Part shown: positions 33,479 to 41,175 of the stretch, piece by piece | Numbering within the stretch: the stretch's first letter is position 1 | Layout of the letters: each line of letters starts with the position of its first letter | Assembly (NCBI RefSeq): GCF_041435115.1 | Contig: NZ_CP108046.1 | Coordinates: 2,852,001 to 2,916,000 of the forward strand | Direction: 5' to 3' | Length of the DNA stretch: 64,000 nucleotides | Source: Streptomyces sp. NBC_00289 | Lineage (GTDB): Bacteria > Actinomycetota > Actinomycetes > Streptomycetales > Streptomycetaceae | Made by a program: the position numbers and the translations under genes | The notes under the pieces: model-generated | Told to the model about the DNA's origin: nothing | The model's input: only the letters and a program-made list of their open reading frames with translations | The model's database searches: none

Positions 33479-34606
33479 TCATGGGCCCGCGAACGACCCC
33501 CCGGCCGTCGGGAGTGTCACCTCGAAGCGGCAGCCGCCGGCGACGTTGCGTACGGTGGCGCGTCCCTGGTGGGCCTCGACGATGCCGCGGACGATGGCGA
33601 GGCCGAGTCCCGCGCCGGCCGGTGGGGTCCGGGCGTGGGTGCCGCGCCAGCCGGTGTCGAAGACGCGGGGCAGGTCCTCCTCGGGGATGCCGCCGCAGCC
33701 GTCCGTGACGGACAGGACGACGCCGTCGGGCGAGCGCTCGGCGGCGACGGCGACCGTGCCGTCGGCCGGGGTCCGGCGGATGGCGTTGACGAGGAGGTTG
33801 CCGAGGACGCGGCTCATCTCCCGGCCGTCGACCTCGACCGGCACCTGTTCGACGCGGGCGCCGACCAGCCGTACCCCGTTCTGGCGGGCGAGCGCGTCCG
33901 CTCCCGAGAGGGCGTCGCCGACCAGGTCGTACAGCGACATACGGGAGAGCGTGAGGGTGAGGCTGCCCGCGTGGATGCGGGAGAGCTCGAAGAGGTCGCC
34001 CACCATGCCGTTGAGGCGCTCCACCTCGGTACGGATCTGCCGTAGGTAGCGTTTCGGGTCGGCGGCGACGCCGTCCTCCAGCGCCTCGGACATCGCGCGC
34101 AGACCGGCCAGCGGGGTCCGCAGGTCGTGCGAGATCCAGGCGACGAGCTCGCGCCGGGAGGACTCCAGGGCGCGTTCGCGTTCCCGGGAGGCCGCGAGCT
34201 TGGCGCTGGTCGCCTCCAACTCGCGGCTCAGTGCTTCGAGTTCGGCGGTCGCGGGGCCGACGGGCGAGGTGAAGTCGCCGCCGTCGCCGAAGGAGCGGGC
34301 GGCGAGCGCGAGGGCGCGGCTGCGGGCGACGACCCAGCGGCCGAGCAGCAGCGCGCCGGCCAGGGAGACGACGGCGGCCATCGCGACGACCGTGGTGACG
34401 ACCTTCAGGTCGTGTGCGGACAGGAACATGGCGTCCGCGACCGCGAGCGTGCCGGCGAGCATCGCGGTGACGGCGACGGCGACGACCACGGTGAGGTGCG
34501 CGACCAGGGAGCGCCGCCGGATCAGCAGCAGCACGCACGCCCCGAGCAGGCCGGCCGCGGCGGCGCCGAGGAAGGCGTAGACGGCGATGAGGAGGGTGTC
34601 GCCCAT
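33479..34606 (-). CDS. Sensor histidine kinase, partner of the 34610 regulator
   Basis: The 375-residue kinase has three or four N-terminal membrane segments within the first 110 residues and almost no extracellular domain, suggesting it senses membrane or cytoplasmic state. A HAMP/coiled-coil linker leads to H-box AWISHDLRTPLAG, N-box NLLVNAIRRTP, DGCGGIP and GAGLGLAIV. GGGAGG precedes the ATG at 34606. Three bases separate it from the regulator stop. Confidence 0.92.
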   Translation of the reverse strand: MGDTLLIAVYAFLGAAAAGLLGACVLLLIRRRSLVAHLTVVVAVAVTAMLAGTLAVADAMFLSAHDLKVVTTVVAMAAVVSLAGALLLGRWVVARSRALALAARSFGDGGDFTSPVGPATAELEALSRELEATSAKLAASRERERALESSRRELVAWISHDLRTPLAGLRAMSEALEDGVAADPKRYLRQIRTEVERLNGMVGDLFELSRIHAGSLTLTLSRMSLYDLVGDALSGADALARQNGVRLVGARVEQVPVEVDGREMSRVLGNLLVNAIRRTPADGTVAVAAERSPDGVVLSVTDGCGGIPEEDLPRVFDTGWRGTHARTPPAGAGLGLAIVRGIVEAHQGRATVRNVAGGCRFEVTLPTAGGSFAGP

Positions 34607-34609
34607 CGA

Positions 34610-35350
34610 TCACACCTCCCCTTCGCTGCCCGCGTCGAAGCGGTACCCGACGCCCCAGACCGTCTGGACCAGCCGCGGGCGCGCCGGATCGTCCTCGACC
34701 TTGCCGCGCAGTCGGCGGACGTGGACGGTGACGGTCGACAGGTCACCGAAGTCCCAGCCCCACACCTCCCGCATCAGGTCCTCCCGGCTGAACACGCGCC
34801 CGGAGTGCCGCATGAAGAAGGCGAGGAGGTCGAACTCACGGATGGTGAGGGCCAGTTCGGTCGCGCCCTTGACGGCACGCCGGGCCGCGGGGTCGAGCGC
34901 CAGTCCGCCGGCACGAAGGGTCGCCGGCGGCTGGTCGGGGCGGTTCGCCGACGACTGGGCCGGGCGGCTGCGGCGCAGCACCGACTCGACGCGCAGGACG
35001 AGTTCACGGGGGCTGAAGGGCTTGGTGACGTAGTCGTCGGCGCCCACCTCCAGGCCGAGGATGCGGTCGTCCTCGTCGCCGCGCGCGGTGAGCATGATGA
35101 CCGGCACGGGCCCCTGCCCGCGCATGCGCCGGCACACCTCAAGGCCGTCCATGCCCGGCAGCATGAGGTCCAGCACGACCAGGTCGGGCCAGTGCGCGGC
35201 CGCCCGGGCGAGCGCGTCGGGGCCGTCACCGGCCCGGTCCACCACGTATCCGGCCCGGTCGAGGTACCCGGAGACCACCTCGGACACGGTCGGGTCGTCG
35301 TCGACGACGAGGACCCGGGCCCCGCCGGGTGCGTACGGCTGCTGCTCCAT
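34610..35350 (-). CDS. OmpR-family response regulator
   Basis: The 246-residue regulator has receiver phosphoacceptor Asp61 in LVVLDLMLPG, Lys in YVTKPFSP and an OmpR winged helix (LTIREFDLLAFFMRHSG, WGVGYRFD). The start is the ATG at 35348-35350. It is first in the operon with the kinase and divergent from the GT2 operon at 35463, which it may regulate. Confidence 0.92.
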   Translation of the reverse strand: MEQQPYAPGGARVLVVDDDPTVSEVVSGYLDRAGYVVDRAGDGPDALARAAAHWPDLVVLDLMLPGMDGLEVCRRMRGQGPVPVIMLTARGDEDDRILGLEVGADDYVTKPFSPRELVLRVESVLRRSRPAQSSANRPDQPPATLRAGGLALDPAARRAVKGATELALTIREFDLLAFFMRHSGRVFSREDLMREVWGWDFGDLSTVTVHVRRLRGKVEDDPARPRLVQTVWGVGYRFDAGSEGEV

Positions 35351-35449
35351 GCCGCCAGCCTCGCACCACGCGCCCGCCGGTGCCGTCCACGGCAGCCGAC
35401 GTCCTTGTTTCGTAAGGAGCCAGTGCCCGGTATGCCCGTTTCCCGCTCG

Positions 35450-35455
35450 TAGGGT
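35450..35455 (+). promoter_or_regulatory. TAGGGT -10-like element upstream of the GT2 operon
   Basis: TAGGGT lies seven bases before the GTG at 35463, matching the leaderless pattern of neighbouring genes. No clear ribosome binding site is present. Confidence 0.4.
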
Positions 35456-35462
35456 GAGAGCC

Positions 35463-36233
35463 GTGACGACCTCTATCCCCACGGATTCCCCTACGGCTTC
35501 CAAGGCGGCGTCCGTCGACGTCGTCCTGCCCTGTCTCGACGAGGCGGAGGCCCTGCCCCGGGTGCTGGAGCGCATCCCGCCCGGCTGGCGTGCGCTCGTC
35601 GTGGACAACGGCTCCACGGACGGCTCGGCCCGCATCGCCCAGGAGCTCGGCGCGACGGTCGTACGGGAGGAGCGGCGCGGCTTCGGCGCCGCCTGCCACG
35701 CCGGTCTGACCGCCGCCACGGCCGACATCGTCTGCTTCTGCGACTGCGACGCCTCCCTCGATCCGGCCGACCTGGTGCCGTTCGTGCGCCGGATCAGGGC
35801 CGGTGAGGCGGACCTGGTGCTCGGCCGGCGCCGTCCGCAGGGGGCCGGCGCCTGGCCCGCCCACGCCCGGGCCGGCAACCTGGCGCTCTCCCGTCTCCTG
35901 CGCCGTCGCACCGGGTTGCGCCTGCGCGACCTCGGCCCGCTGCGCGCCGCCCGCCGCGAGCCGCTGCTCTCCCTCGGTCTGACCGACCGGCGCAGCGGCT
36001 ATCCGCTCCAGATGGTGGTGCGCGCCGCGGACGCGGGCTGGCGGATCGCCGAGTACGACGTCCCGTACCGCCCGCGCACGGGCACGTCCAAGGTGACGGG
36101 CACCTGGCGCGGAACCTGGCAGGCGGTACGGGACATGAGCCACGTACTGACCGAGGACCCCGCCACCTCCGGCGGTTCGCTCGGCCCGGCCGCTCCCTCC
36201 GATTCGCCCGTCCGGGAAGGAACCCGTCGTTGA
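35463..36233 (+). CDS. GT2 glycosyltransferase (DPM1-like, short)
   Basis: The 256-residue GT2 protein carries DVVLPCLDEAEALPRVL, VVDNGSTDGSARIA and CDCDASLDPADL (DxD region), then RRSGYPLQMVVRAADAGWRIAEYDVPYRPR. There is no membrane domain. It overlaps the DUF2064 gene (TTGA), which in turn overlaps a methyltransferase gene, forming a three-gene operon. This GT2-DUF2064-methyltransferase grouping suggests surface glycan or glycolipid precursor synthesis. The acceptor is unknown. Confidence 0.88.
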   Translation: MTTSIPTDSPTASKAASVDVVLPCLDEAEALPRVLERIPPGWRALVVDNGSTDGSARIAQELGATVVREERRGFGAACHAGLTAATADIVCFCDCDASLDPADLVPFVRRIRAGEADLVLGRRRPQGAGAWPAHARAGNLALSRLLRRRTGLRLRDLGPLRAARREPLLSLGLTDRRSGYPLQMVVRAADAGWRIAEYDVPYRPRTGTSKVTGTWRGTWQAVRDMSHVLTEDPATSGGSLGPAAPSDSPVREGTRR

Positions 36234-36841
36234 CCACACTTCTCGTCATCGCCAAGGAGCCGCTGCCCGGGCGGGTGAAGACCCGGCTGACGCCGCCGTT
36301 CAGCCCGCGGGAGGCGGCCGGGCTCGCCGAGGCCGCTCTCGCGGACACCCTGGACGCCGTGGCGCGGACGCCCGCCCGGCGCCGGGTCCTGGTCCTGGAC
36401 GGCGCGCCGGGCCCCTGGCTGCCGGCCGGGTTCGAGGTCGTACGGCAGTGCGCGGGCGGCCTCGACGAGCGGCTGGCCGCGGCCTTCGCGGGCTGTACCG
36501 GGCCGGCCCTGCTCATCGGGATGGACACCCCGCAGGTGACTCCCGAGCTGCTGACCGTCGACTTCGCCGACTGCGACGCGTACTTCGGACCTGCCGTGGA
36601 CGGCGGCTTCTGGGCGCTCGGCCTGGCGGAACCGGACCCCGGGCTGCTGCGCGGGGTCCCGATGTCGACAGCCCTCACGGGTGCCGCACAGCGGGCCCGG
36701 CTCGCGGGCCTCCGGGTGCGGGACCTGCCGTGCCTGCGGGACGTGGACACGGCCTACGACGCCGACCTGGTCGCCAAGGAGGCACCGGCCGGACGGTTCG
36801 CCGCGGAGCTGTCCCGGCTCGGCGGAGCGGGTGGCCGGTGA
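36230..36841 (+). CDS. DUF2064/TIGR04282-family glycosyltransferase-like protein
   Basis: The 203-residue protein carries LLVIAKEPLPGRVKTRLTPPFS at the N-terminus, LIGMDTPQVTPELL and AVDGGFWALGLAEP, characteristic of the TIGR04282 group related to nucleotidyl- and glycosyltransferases. It starts with TTG overlapping the upstream stop, with GGAAGG in front. The exact reaction is not established for the family. It probably acts with the preceding GT2. Confidence 0.88.
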   Translation: MTTLLVIAKEPLPGRVKTRLTPPFSPREAAGLAEAALADTLDAVARTPARRRVLVLDGAPGPWLPAGFEVVRQCAGGLDERLAAAFAGCTGPALLIGMDTPQVTPELLTVDFADCDAYFGPAVDGGFWALGLAEPDPGLLRGVPMSTALTGAAQRARLAGLRVRDLPCLRDVDTAYDADLVAKEAPAGRFAAELSRLGGAGGR

Positions 36842-37749
36842 GCACGGCGCGGGCGACCCGGACGGCGCGCGCGGCGCAGACCGCGCCGGCGACCCGGACC
36901 GACGAGTCGGCGGCCCCGACAACGGCGACGGCCGCGACGAACACCACGGCCGGCCTCGCCACGGGTCCGGCGCACATCGTGCGGCAGTCGGGACGCGCCG
37001 AGGAGCGCTCGTGGTCGGCCGATCCCTACTCCGACGCCCTGCGGGCCGGTCGGGGCCCGCTCTTCCTGAGCCGCGCCGACGGCTGGCTGCTGCCCCTCGA
37101 GGTGGAGCGCTGGTGCGCGGACGCCGACGCGGCGGACCTGGAGGTGCTGCGCCGCTGCGAGGGCGCCGTGCTCGACGTGGGCTGCGGGCCCGGCCGCCTG
37201 GTCGCGGCCCTCGGCACCCGGGGGCGGCGGGCGCTGGGCATCGACGTCAGTGAGGCGGCCGTCGCGCGCACGGTCCGTTCGGGCGGGCAGGCGCTGCGCC
37301 GCTCGGTCTTCGAGCCACTCCCGGGCGAGGGCCGCTGGGGCACCGCGCTCCTGGTCGACGGCAATGTCGGCATCGGCGGCGACCCGCGGGCCCTGCTCGC
37401 GCGGATGGCCCAACTCCTCGACTCCAACGGCCTGTTGATCGTCGAGACGGTACCGGTGCCGGACCTCGACGAACGGGTCGTGGTCCATGTCACCGACGCC
37501 CGGGGAACCGCGGGCAACCCCTTCCCGTGGGCCCGGCTCGGCACGCCGGCCCTGCTGCGGCACGCGGACCGCGCGGGCTGGCGTGCCGTAGATCAGTGGA
37601 CGGCCGGCGGTCGCTGCTTCGCCGCCCTGCGCCACCGCGGCCGGGACCGGAACAGGAACAGCAGCGCCGAGCCGCCGAACAACGCGGCCGTCAACAGCAG
37701 CCAACGGGCCGTGAAGTCGGCCGCGGACAGTCCGGTGGCCCCGGCGTAG
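36838..37749 (+). CDS. Class I SAM-dependent methyltransferase
   Basis: The 303-residue protein has a low-complexity Thr/Ala-rich N-terminus (about 40 residues). The methyltransferase core has VLDVGCGPGRLVAAL (motif I, near residue 110), ALGIDVSEAAV and LLIVETVPVPDLDE. The last 45 or so residues (RGRDRNRNSSAEPPNN and on) are low complexity and are read antisense to the convergent membrane-protein gene, a 157-bp overlap. The GTG start overlaps the upstream stop. The C-terminal tail may be non-functional read-through, because the fold appears complete before it. Confidence 0.85.
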   Translation: MSTARATRTARAAQTAPATRTDESAAPTTATAATNTTAGLATGPAHIVRQSGRAEERSWSADPYSDALRAGRGPLFLSRADGWLLPLEVERWCADADAADLEVLRRCEGAVLDVGCGPGRLVAALGTRGRRALGIDVSEAAVARTVRSGGQALRRSVFEPLPGEGRWGTALLVDGNVGIGGDPRALLARMAQLLDSNGLLIVETVPVPDLDERVVVHVTDARGTAGNPFPWARLGTPALLRHADRAGWRAVDQWTAGGRCFAALRHRGRDRNRNSSAEPPNNAAVNSSQRAVKSAADSPVAPA

Positions 37750-38057
37750 CGCTTCGTCACCCGCCCGCTGATCAGCGGGAACCACACCAGCAGGAGCAGC
37801 CCGGACAGGGCGGCGGGCACCCGGACGTACAGGACGAGGTCCTGGCGCCGGCCCGCCGCCCGCACGAGTGCGCGGTCGGCGGTGGCGTACAGCGGCAGCA
37901 GCACCAGGTCGTGGAGCAGGGCCGCCCCGACGAACCACAGCGCGACCCCGAACCAGTCTCCCGCGAGCAGCCGTACGCCCGCATAGCCGGCGAGGGCGAA
38001 CGAGCAGGCCAACAGGAGCAGTTGGAACGGACTGCCGACGGGCGGCGGCTTGCGCAT
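37593..38057 (-). CDS. Small integral membrane protein, unknown function
   Basis: The 154-residue protein has about four hydrophobic segments (FQLLLLACSFALAGYAGVRLL, FVGAALLHDLVLLPLYA, LSGLLLLVWFPLISG, WLLLTAALFGGSALLFLF) and a basic C-terminus. The ATG at 38055-38057 overlaps the upstream oxidoreductase stop (TGATG), so the two are coupled. It may be an assembly or partner subunit of that enzyme. The 3' 157 bp overlap the convergent methyltransferase gene. Confidence 0.8.
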   Translation of the reverse strand: MRKPPPVGSPFQLLLLACSFALAGYAGVRLLAGDWFGVALWFVGAALLHDLVLLPLYATADRALVRAAGRRQDLVLYVRVPAALSGLLLLVWFPLISGRVTKRYAGATGLSAADFTARWLLLTAALFGGSALLFLFRSRPRWRRAAKQRPPAVH

Positions 38058-39277
38058 CACAGGTCTCCGAAGGTCATCCGGGCCACCCACTTGGTGTTGA
38101 GCACACCGGGTGCGGCGGGCACGATGATCCGCGCCGGGTGGCCGTGGTCGGGGGTCAGGTCCTCGCCGTTGACGGACAGGGCGAGCAGGGAGCGCGGGTC
38201 GCCGGTCTGGTTGGCGCGCAGGGCGGCCCGGCGGAACGCGCCGTGCCGTTGCAGGGACTCCACGAGGACGTCCGGCGGATCGTCGTACCCGACGAGGCCC
38301 GCGAGGTCCCTCAGCCGTACGCCGCGCCACCACTGGTCGGAGGTCGACCAGCCCTCGACACAGGCGATGGGCAACGCCGAGCTGTGCAGGGGCAGTTGGA
38401 GCAGATCGGCCCGGCTCAGCCGAACCGTGCCGGTGCGGCCGGTCAGCACCAGCCGCCAGGCGTCCTCGCTCGTCTCCACCGTCCGGATGCCGGCGTAGGC
38501 GGCCGTCTTGTTGATCTGGAAGCCGTTCGGCCCGGTGCCGGGCTCGGGACCGCCGTGCGGGGTGAGGACGGCGGTCTGCCGCAGCGGTCCGTCGAAGCTG
38601 CGGCCGGCCGACGTGGCGAACAGCAGCAGCGAGCCACCTCCGACCAGCCACAGCGCACCGCGCCGCGACACGGTCGGCTCGGCCGGCTCGGGCGACACCA
38701 GGTCGCTGTGCTCCTGGCGCAGTCCGCGGAGGTTGCGCAGGGCCATGGGCAGCTTCAGCACGGCGTGCGCGAGGAAGGCGGCGAAGAACACCCAGGCGCC
38801 GTAGAAGTGCAGGGGGTAGAAGGAGCCGGGGAAGACGTAGTCGAGCTGGACGTTGAGCACGCCGGTGACGAACTCGAACAGGCCGCCCCCGACCAGCAGG
38901 AGCAGCGAGATCCGCTCCAGGGCGTGCGCGAGGGAACGGGCCGGGGGCAGCGCGAACAGCCGCGGCACCACCGACCACAGCTTGGCCAGCAGGACGGGGA
39001 TCAGGGTGAGTCCCAGGGTGACGTGCACCCCCTGGGTGAGCCGGTACAGCCACGACGGGTCGGTCGGCCACGCGAAGAGGTAGAAGCCGAGGATCCCCTT
39101 GTCGGGGGTCTTGTCGTTCACCGGTGACAGGCCCGGGTTGTAGGCGGCGTACGACAGCAGCCCCGTCACGAACAGCACCGTGATCCCGCCGAGCAGCACC
39201 ACCCCGAGCACCGAGGTGAACCAGGGGCCGCGCAGGGGGCTGCGCCAGAACGCGGGCGAGAAGGGAGAGCGTCGCAT
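38057..39277 (-). CDS. Molybdopterin-dependent oxidoreductase with cytochrome b561-like membrane domain
   Basis: The 406-residue protein has an N-terminal membrane part (about 200 residues, four or five segments with several His such as QGVHVTLGL, YPLHFYGAWVFFAAFLAHAV), then a sulfite-oxidase/YedY-type molybdopterin domain. The domain carries INKTAAYAGI, LPIACVEGWSTSDQWWRGVRL (Cys as likely Mo ligand) and PDHGHPARIIVP. Probable extracytoplasmic oxidoreductase; substrate unknown. The start at 39277 is supported by a -10 element (TACCGT) six bases upstream and the absence of a Shine-Dalgarno sequence, implying a leaderless mRNA. Confidence 0.88.
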   Translation of the reverse strand: MRRSPFSPAFWRSPLRGPWFTSVLGVVLLGGITVLFVTGLLSYAAYNPGLSPVNDKTPDKGILGFYLFAWPTDPSWLYRLTQGVHVTLGLTLIPVLLAKLWSVVPRLFALPPARSLAHALERISLLLLVGGGLFEFVTGVLNVQLDYVFPGSFYPLHFYGAWVFFAAFLAHAVLKLPMALRNLRGLRQEHSDLVSPEPAEPTVSRRGALWLVGGGSLLLFATSAGRSFDGPLRQTAVLTPHGGPEPGTGPNGFQINKTAAYAGIRTVETSEDAWRLVLTGRTGTVRLSRADLLQLPLHSSALPIACVEGWSTSDQWWRGVRLRDLAGLVGYDDPPDVLVESLQRHGAFRRAALRANQTGDPRSLLALSVNGEDLTPDHGHPARIIVPAAPGVLNTKWVARMTFGDL

Positions 39278-39283
39278 GCCCCG

Positions 39284-39289
39284 ACGGTA
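39284..39289 (-). promoter_or_regulatory. TACCGT -10 element of a probable leaderless promoter (oxidoreductase gene)
   Basis: On the minus strand TACCGT is six bases before the ATG at 39277, the same gap as at 32097 and 39379. Confidence 0.55.
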
Positions 39290-39378
39290 GGCCCGCACCC
39301 CCTCGTGAAAGGGGCCGCGAACCATGACGAAACTCTGACGTCCGCGCCTGTCAGCCGTCCGGAGGAGCCGCCGCGACC

Positions 39379-39384
39379 TAGCGT
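39379..39384 (+). promoter_or_regulatory. TAGCGT -10 element of a probable leaderless promoter (membrane protein gene)
   Basis: TAGCGT is six bases before the GTG at 39391. The only GGAGG-like sequence (39361) is too far upstream to serve as a ribosome binding site. Confidence 0.6.
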
Positions 39385-39390
39385 TTGCGC

Positions 39391-40710
39391 GTGAACCGCG
39401 ATCTCCTGCGTGACCTGTACGCGGCGGCGGCCGCCGCCCTGCTCGTCGTGGCGGCCGTGGTCGTCGGCGCGGCCGTCGAGCACCGGGACGGCACCCTCCG
39501 GGTCAACTGGCCGCCGCTCCTGGCGGACTGGGACCCGCACGTCGGGCCCGGCACCCCGGCCGCGCTCGTCGTCGCCGCCCTGGTCGTGGCGTACGGCCCG
39601 GCACTGGCCGCCCGGCTGTCCTGGCGCCGCCTGCTGCTCGCCGTCTGGGCGGCCGGCGCGGCCTGGACGTGGTCCCTCGCCCTGGTCGACGGCTGGTACC
39701 GGGGCGTCGCCGAGCAGCTGACGACCCGGAACGAGTACCTCCCGGTCGTCGACCGCTTCCAGGACATCCCCGCCGCGCTGCGGGACTTCACCGGGCACAT
39801 CCTGATCGACTCCCCGGACAACTGGCCCGCGCACGTGGCCGGGCATCCCCCGGGTGCGACCCTCACCTTCGTCCTCCTCGACCGGATCGGACTGGGCGGC
39901 GGGGGCTGGGCGGGAACCTGGTGCGTCACGGTCGGCACGACCGCGGCGGTCGCGGTCCTCGTCGCCGTACGCGCCCTCGCGGGCGAGCCGCTCGCCCGCC
40001 GCGCCGCACCGTTCCTGGTCCTGGCACCGGCCGCGGTGTGGGTCGGCACCTCCGCCGACGGCTACTTCGCGGCCGTCGCCGCCTGGGCGGTCGCCCTGCT
40101 CGCGCTCGCGGTGACGGGACACCGCCCGGCGTGGACCGGCGCCGCCTCCGGTCTCCTGCTCGGTCTGACCGTGTACCTCTCCTACGGCCTCACCCTCCTC
40201 GCCCTGATCGTCGCCGCCGTCCTGCTCCTCGGCTCCCGCCGCCTTCGGCCGGTGCTCTTCCTGGCGGCGGGCTTCGCCGTCGTACCCGTGGCGTTCACGG
40301 TCGCGGGCTTCGACTGGTGGGAGGCGTACCGTCTGCTGGTCCGGCGCTACCACGAGGGGGCGGGCGGCGTCCGGCCGTACGCCTACTGGGTGTGGGCGAA
40401 CCTGGCGTGCACCGTGGTGATGACGGGACCGGCGACGGTGGCGGGGCTGCGACGGACCGGTGTCACGCTCGCCGGCGAACGGCGTACGCGCCCCGCCTTC
40501 CGGCTCGCCCTGCTGGTGTGCGCGGCCCTCCTCGCGCTGCTCGCCGCCGACCTGTCCGGCATGAGCAAGGCGGAGACGGAACGCATCTGGCTGCCGTTCG
40601 CGGTGTGGCTGCTGCCGGCCTGCGCGTTCCTGACCCGGCCGCGCGCCTGGCTCACCGCGCAGGCCGTCCTCGCCCTGCTCGTCAACCACCTGCTGCGGAC
40701 CGGATGGTGA
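39391..40710 (+). CDS. Large integral membrane protein, GT-C glycosyltransferase-like
   Basis: The 439-residue protein has about ten to twelve hydrophobic segments. Between the early segments a hydrophilic loop carries RDFTGHILIDSPDNWPAHVAGHPPGATL, with acidic and His residues reminiscent of GT-C active-site loops. A second loop carries FDWWEAYRLLVRRYHEGAGG. Streptomyces homologues are usually annotated only as integral membrane proteins. It stands alone, divergent from the oxidoreductase gene. The GTG at 39391 is used; the TTG at 39385 is less likely. Confidence 0.8.
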   Translation: MNRDLLRDLYAAAAAALLVVAAVVVGAAVEHRDGTLRVNWPPLLADWDPHVGPGTPAALVVAALVVAYGPALAARLSWRRLLLAVWAAGAAWTWSLALVDGWYRGVAEQLTTRNEYLPVVDRFQDIPAALRDFTGHILIDSPDNWPAHVAGHPPGATLTFVLLDRIGLGGGGWAGTWCVTVGTTAAVAVLVAVRALAGEPLARRAAPFLVLAPAAVWVGTSADGYFAAVAAWAVALLALAVTGHRPAWTGAASGLLLGLTVYLSYGLTLLALIVAAVLLLGSRRLRPVLFLAAGFAVVPVAFTVAGFDWWEAYRLLVRRYHEGAGGVRPYAYWVWANLACTVVMTGPATVAGLRRTGVTLAGERRTRPAFRLALLVCAALLALLAADLSGMSKAETERIWLPFAVWLLPACAFLTRPRAWLTAQAVLALLVNHLLRTGW

Positions 40711-41175
40711 CGGCGGCGGGACCGGCGGAAGTCCGAATTCGCTCCGCGATCAGGCCGCATTGGTACGGCAGGTCGAATTACCCGGAATCGGATTCGTCGT
40801 TCACCCGGGAGACAGGGGAAGTCACGAGGCCCGGCCACGCCGTCGTTCACGTTTCCGGAGTGTGAGGCACGGGTGAATCCGCCGGTGAGTTTGGGGGACT
40901 TGCGCCGCTGTGGTCCGCGTGACGGCCCTCTGAAGGAGATTGGCCGGATTTTCGGCTGTTTGAGGCAGGCGGTCCACACTGGCTGAATCGGTTCGGTGAC
41001 ACAGAGCACGACGAAGGCACCGTTGACCCGCGGGTAACCACGGGGCTAGCTTTCCCTCACCTTTCTACGCGAGTTTCTCGTGGCGCGGCACGGAAAAGAC
41101 GCGCTTTGCGAGCCAATTCGTCTTCTGCAGGCCGTAACCCCCCACCATGCAGTCTCACCGTTTATGCGGAGAATC
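40711..41175. other. 465-bp region upstream of the lipid-synthase operon
   Basis: No gene is seen. Base composition drops noticeably below the flanking genes, as expected for a regulatory region, and a candidate promoter lies at 41023-41052. The leader before the first gene is about 115 bases. Confidence 0.65.
41023..41052 (+). promoter_or_regulatory. Candidate promoter of the PUFA-like synthase operon
   Basis: TTGACC (41023-41028) and TAGCTT (41047-41052) are separated by 18 bp, a good housekeeping-sigma match. Confidence 0.55.
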
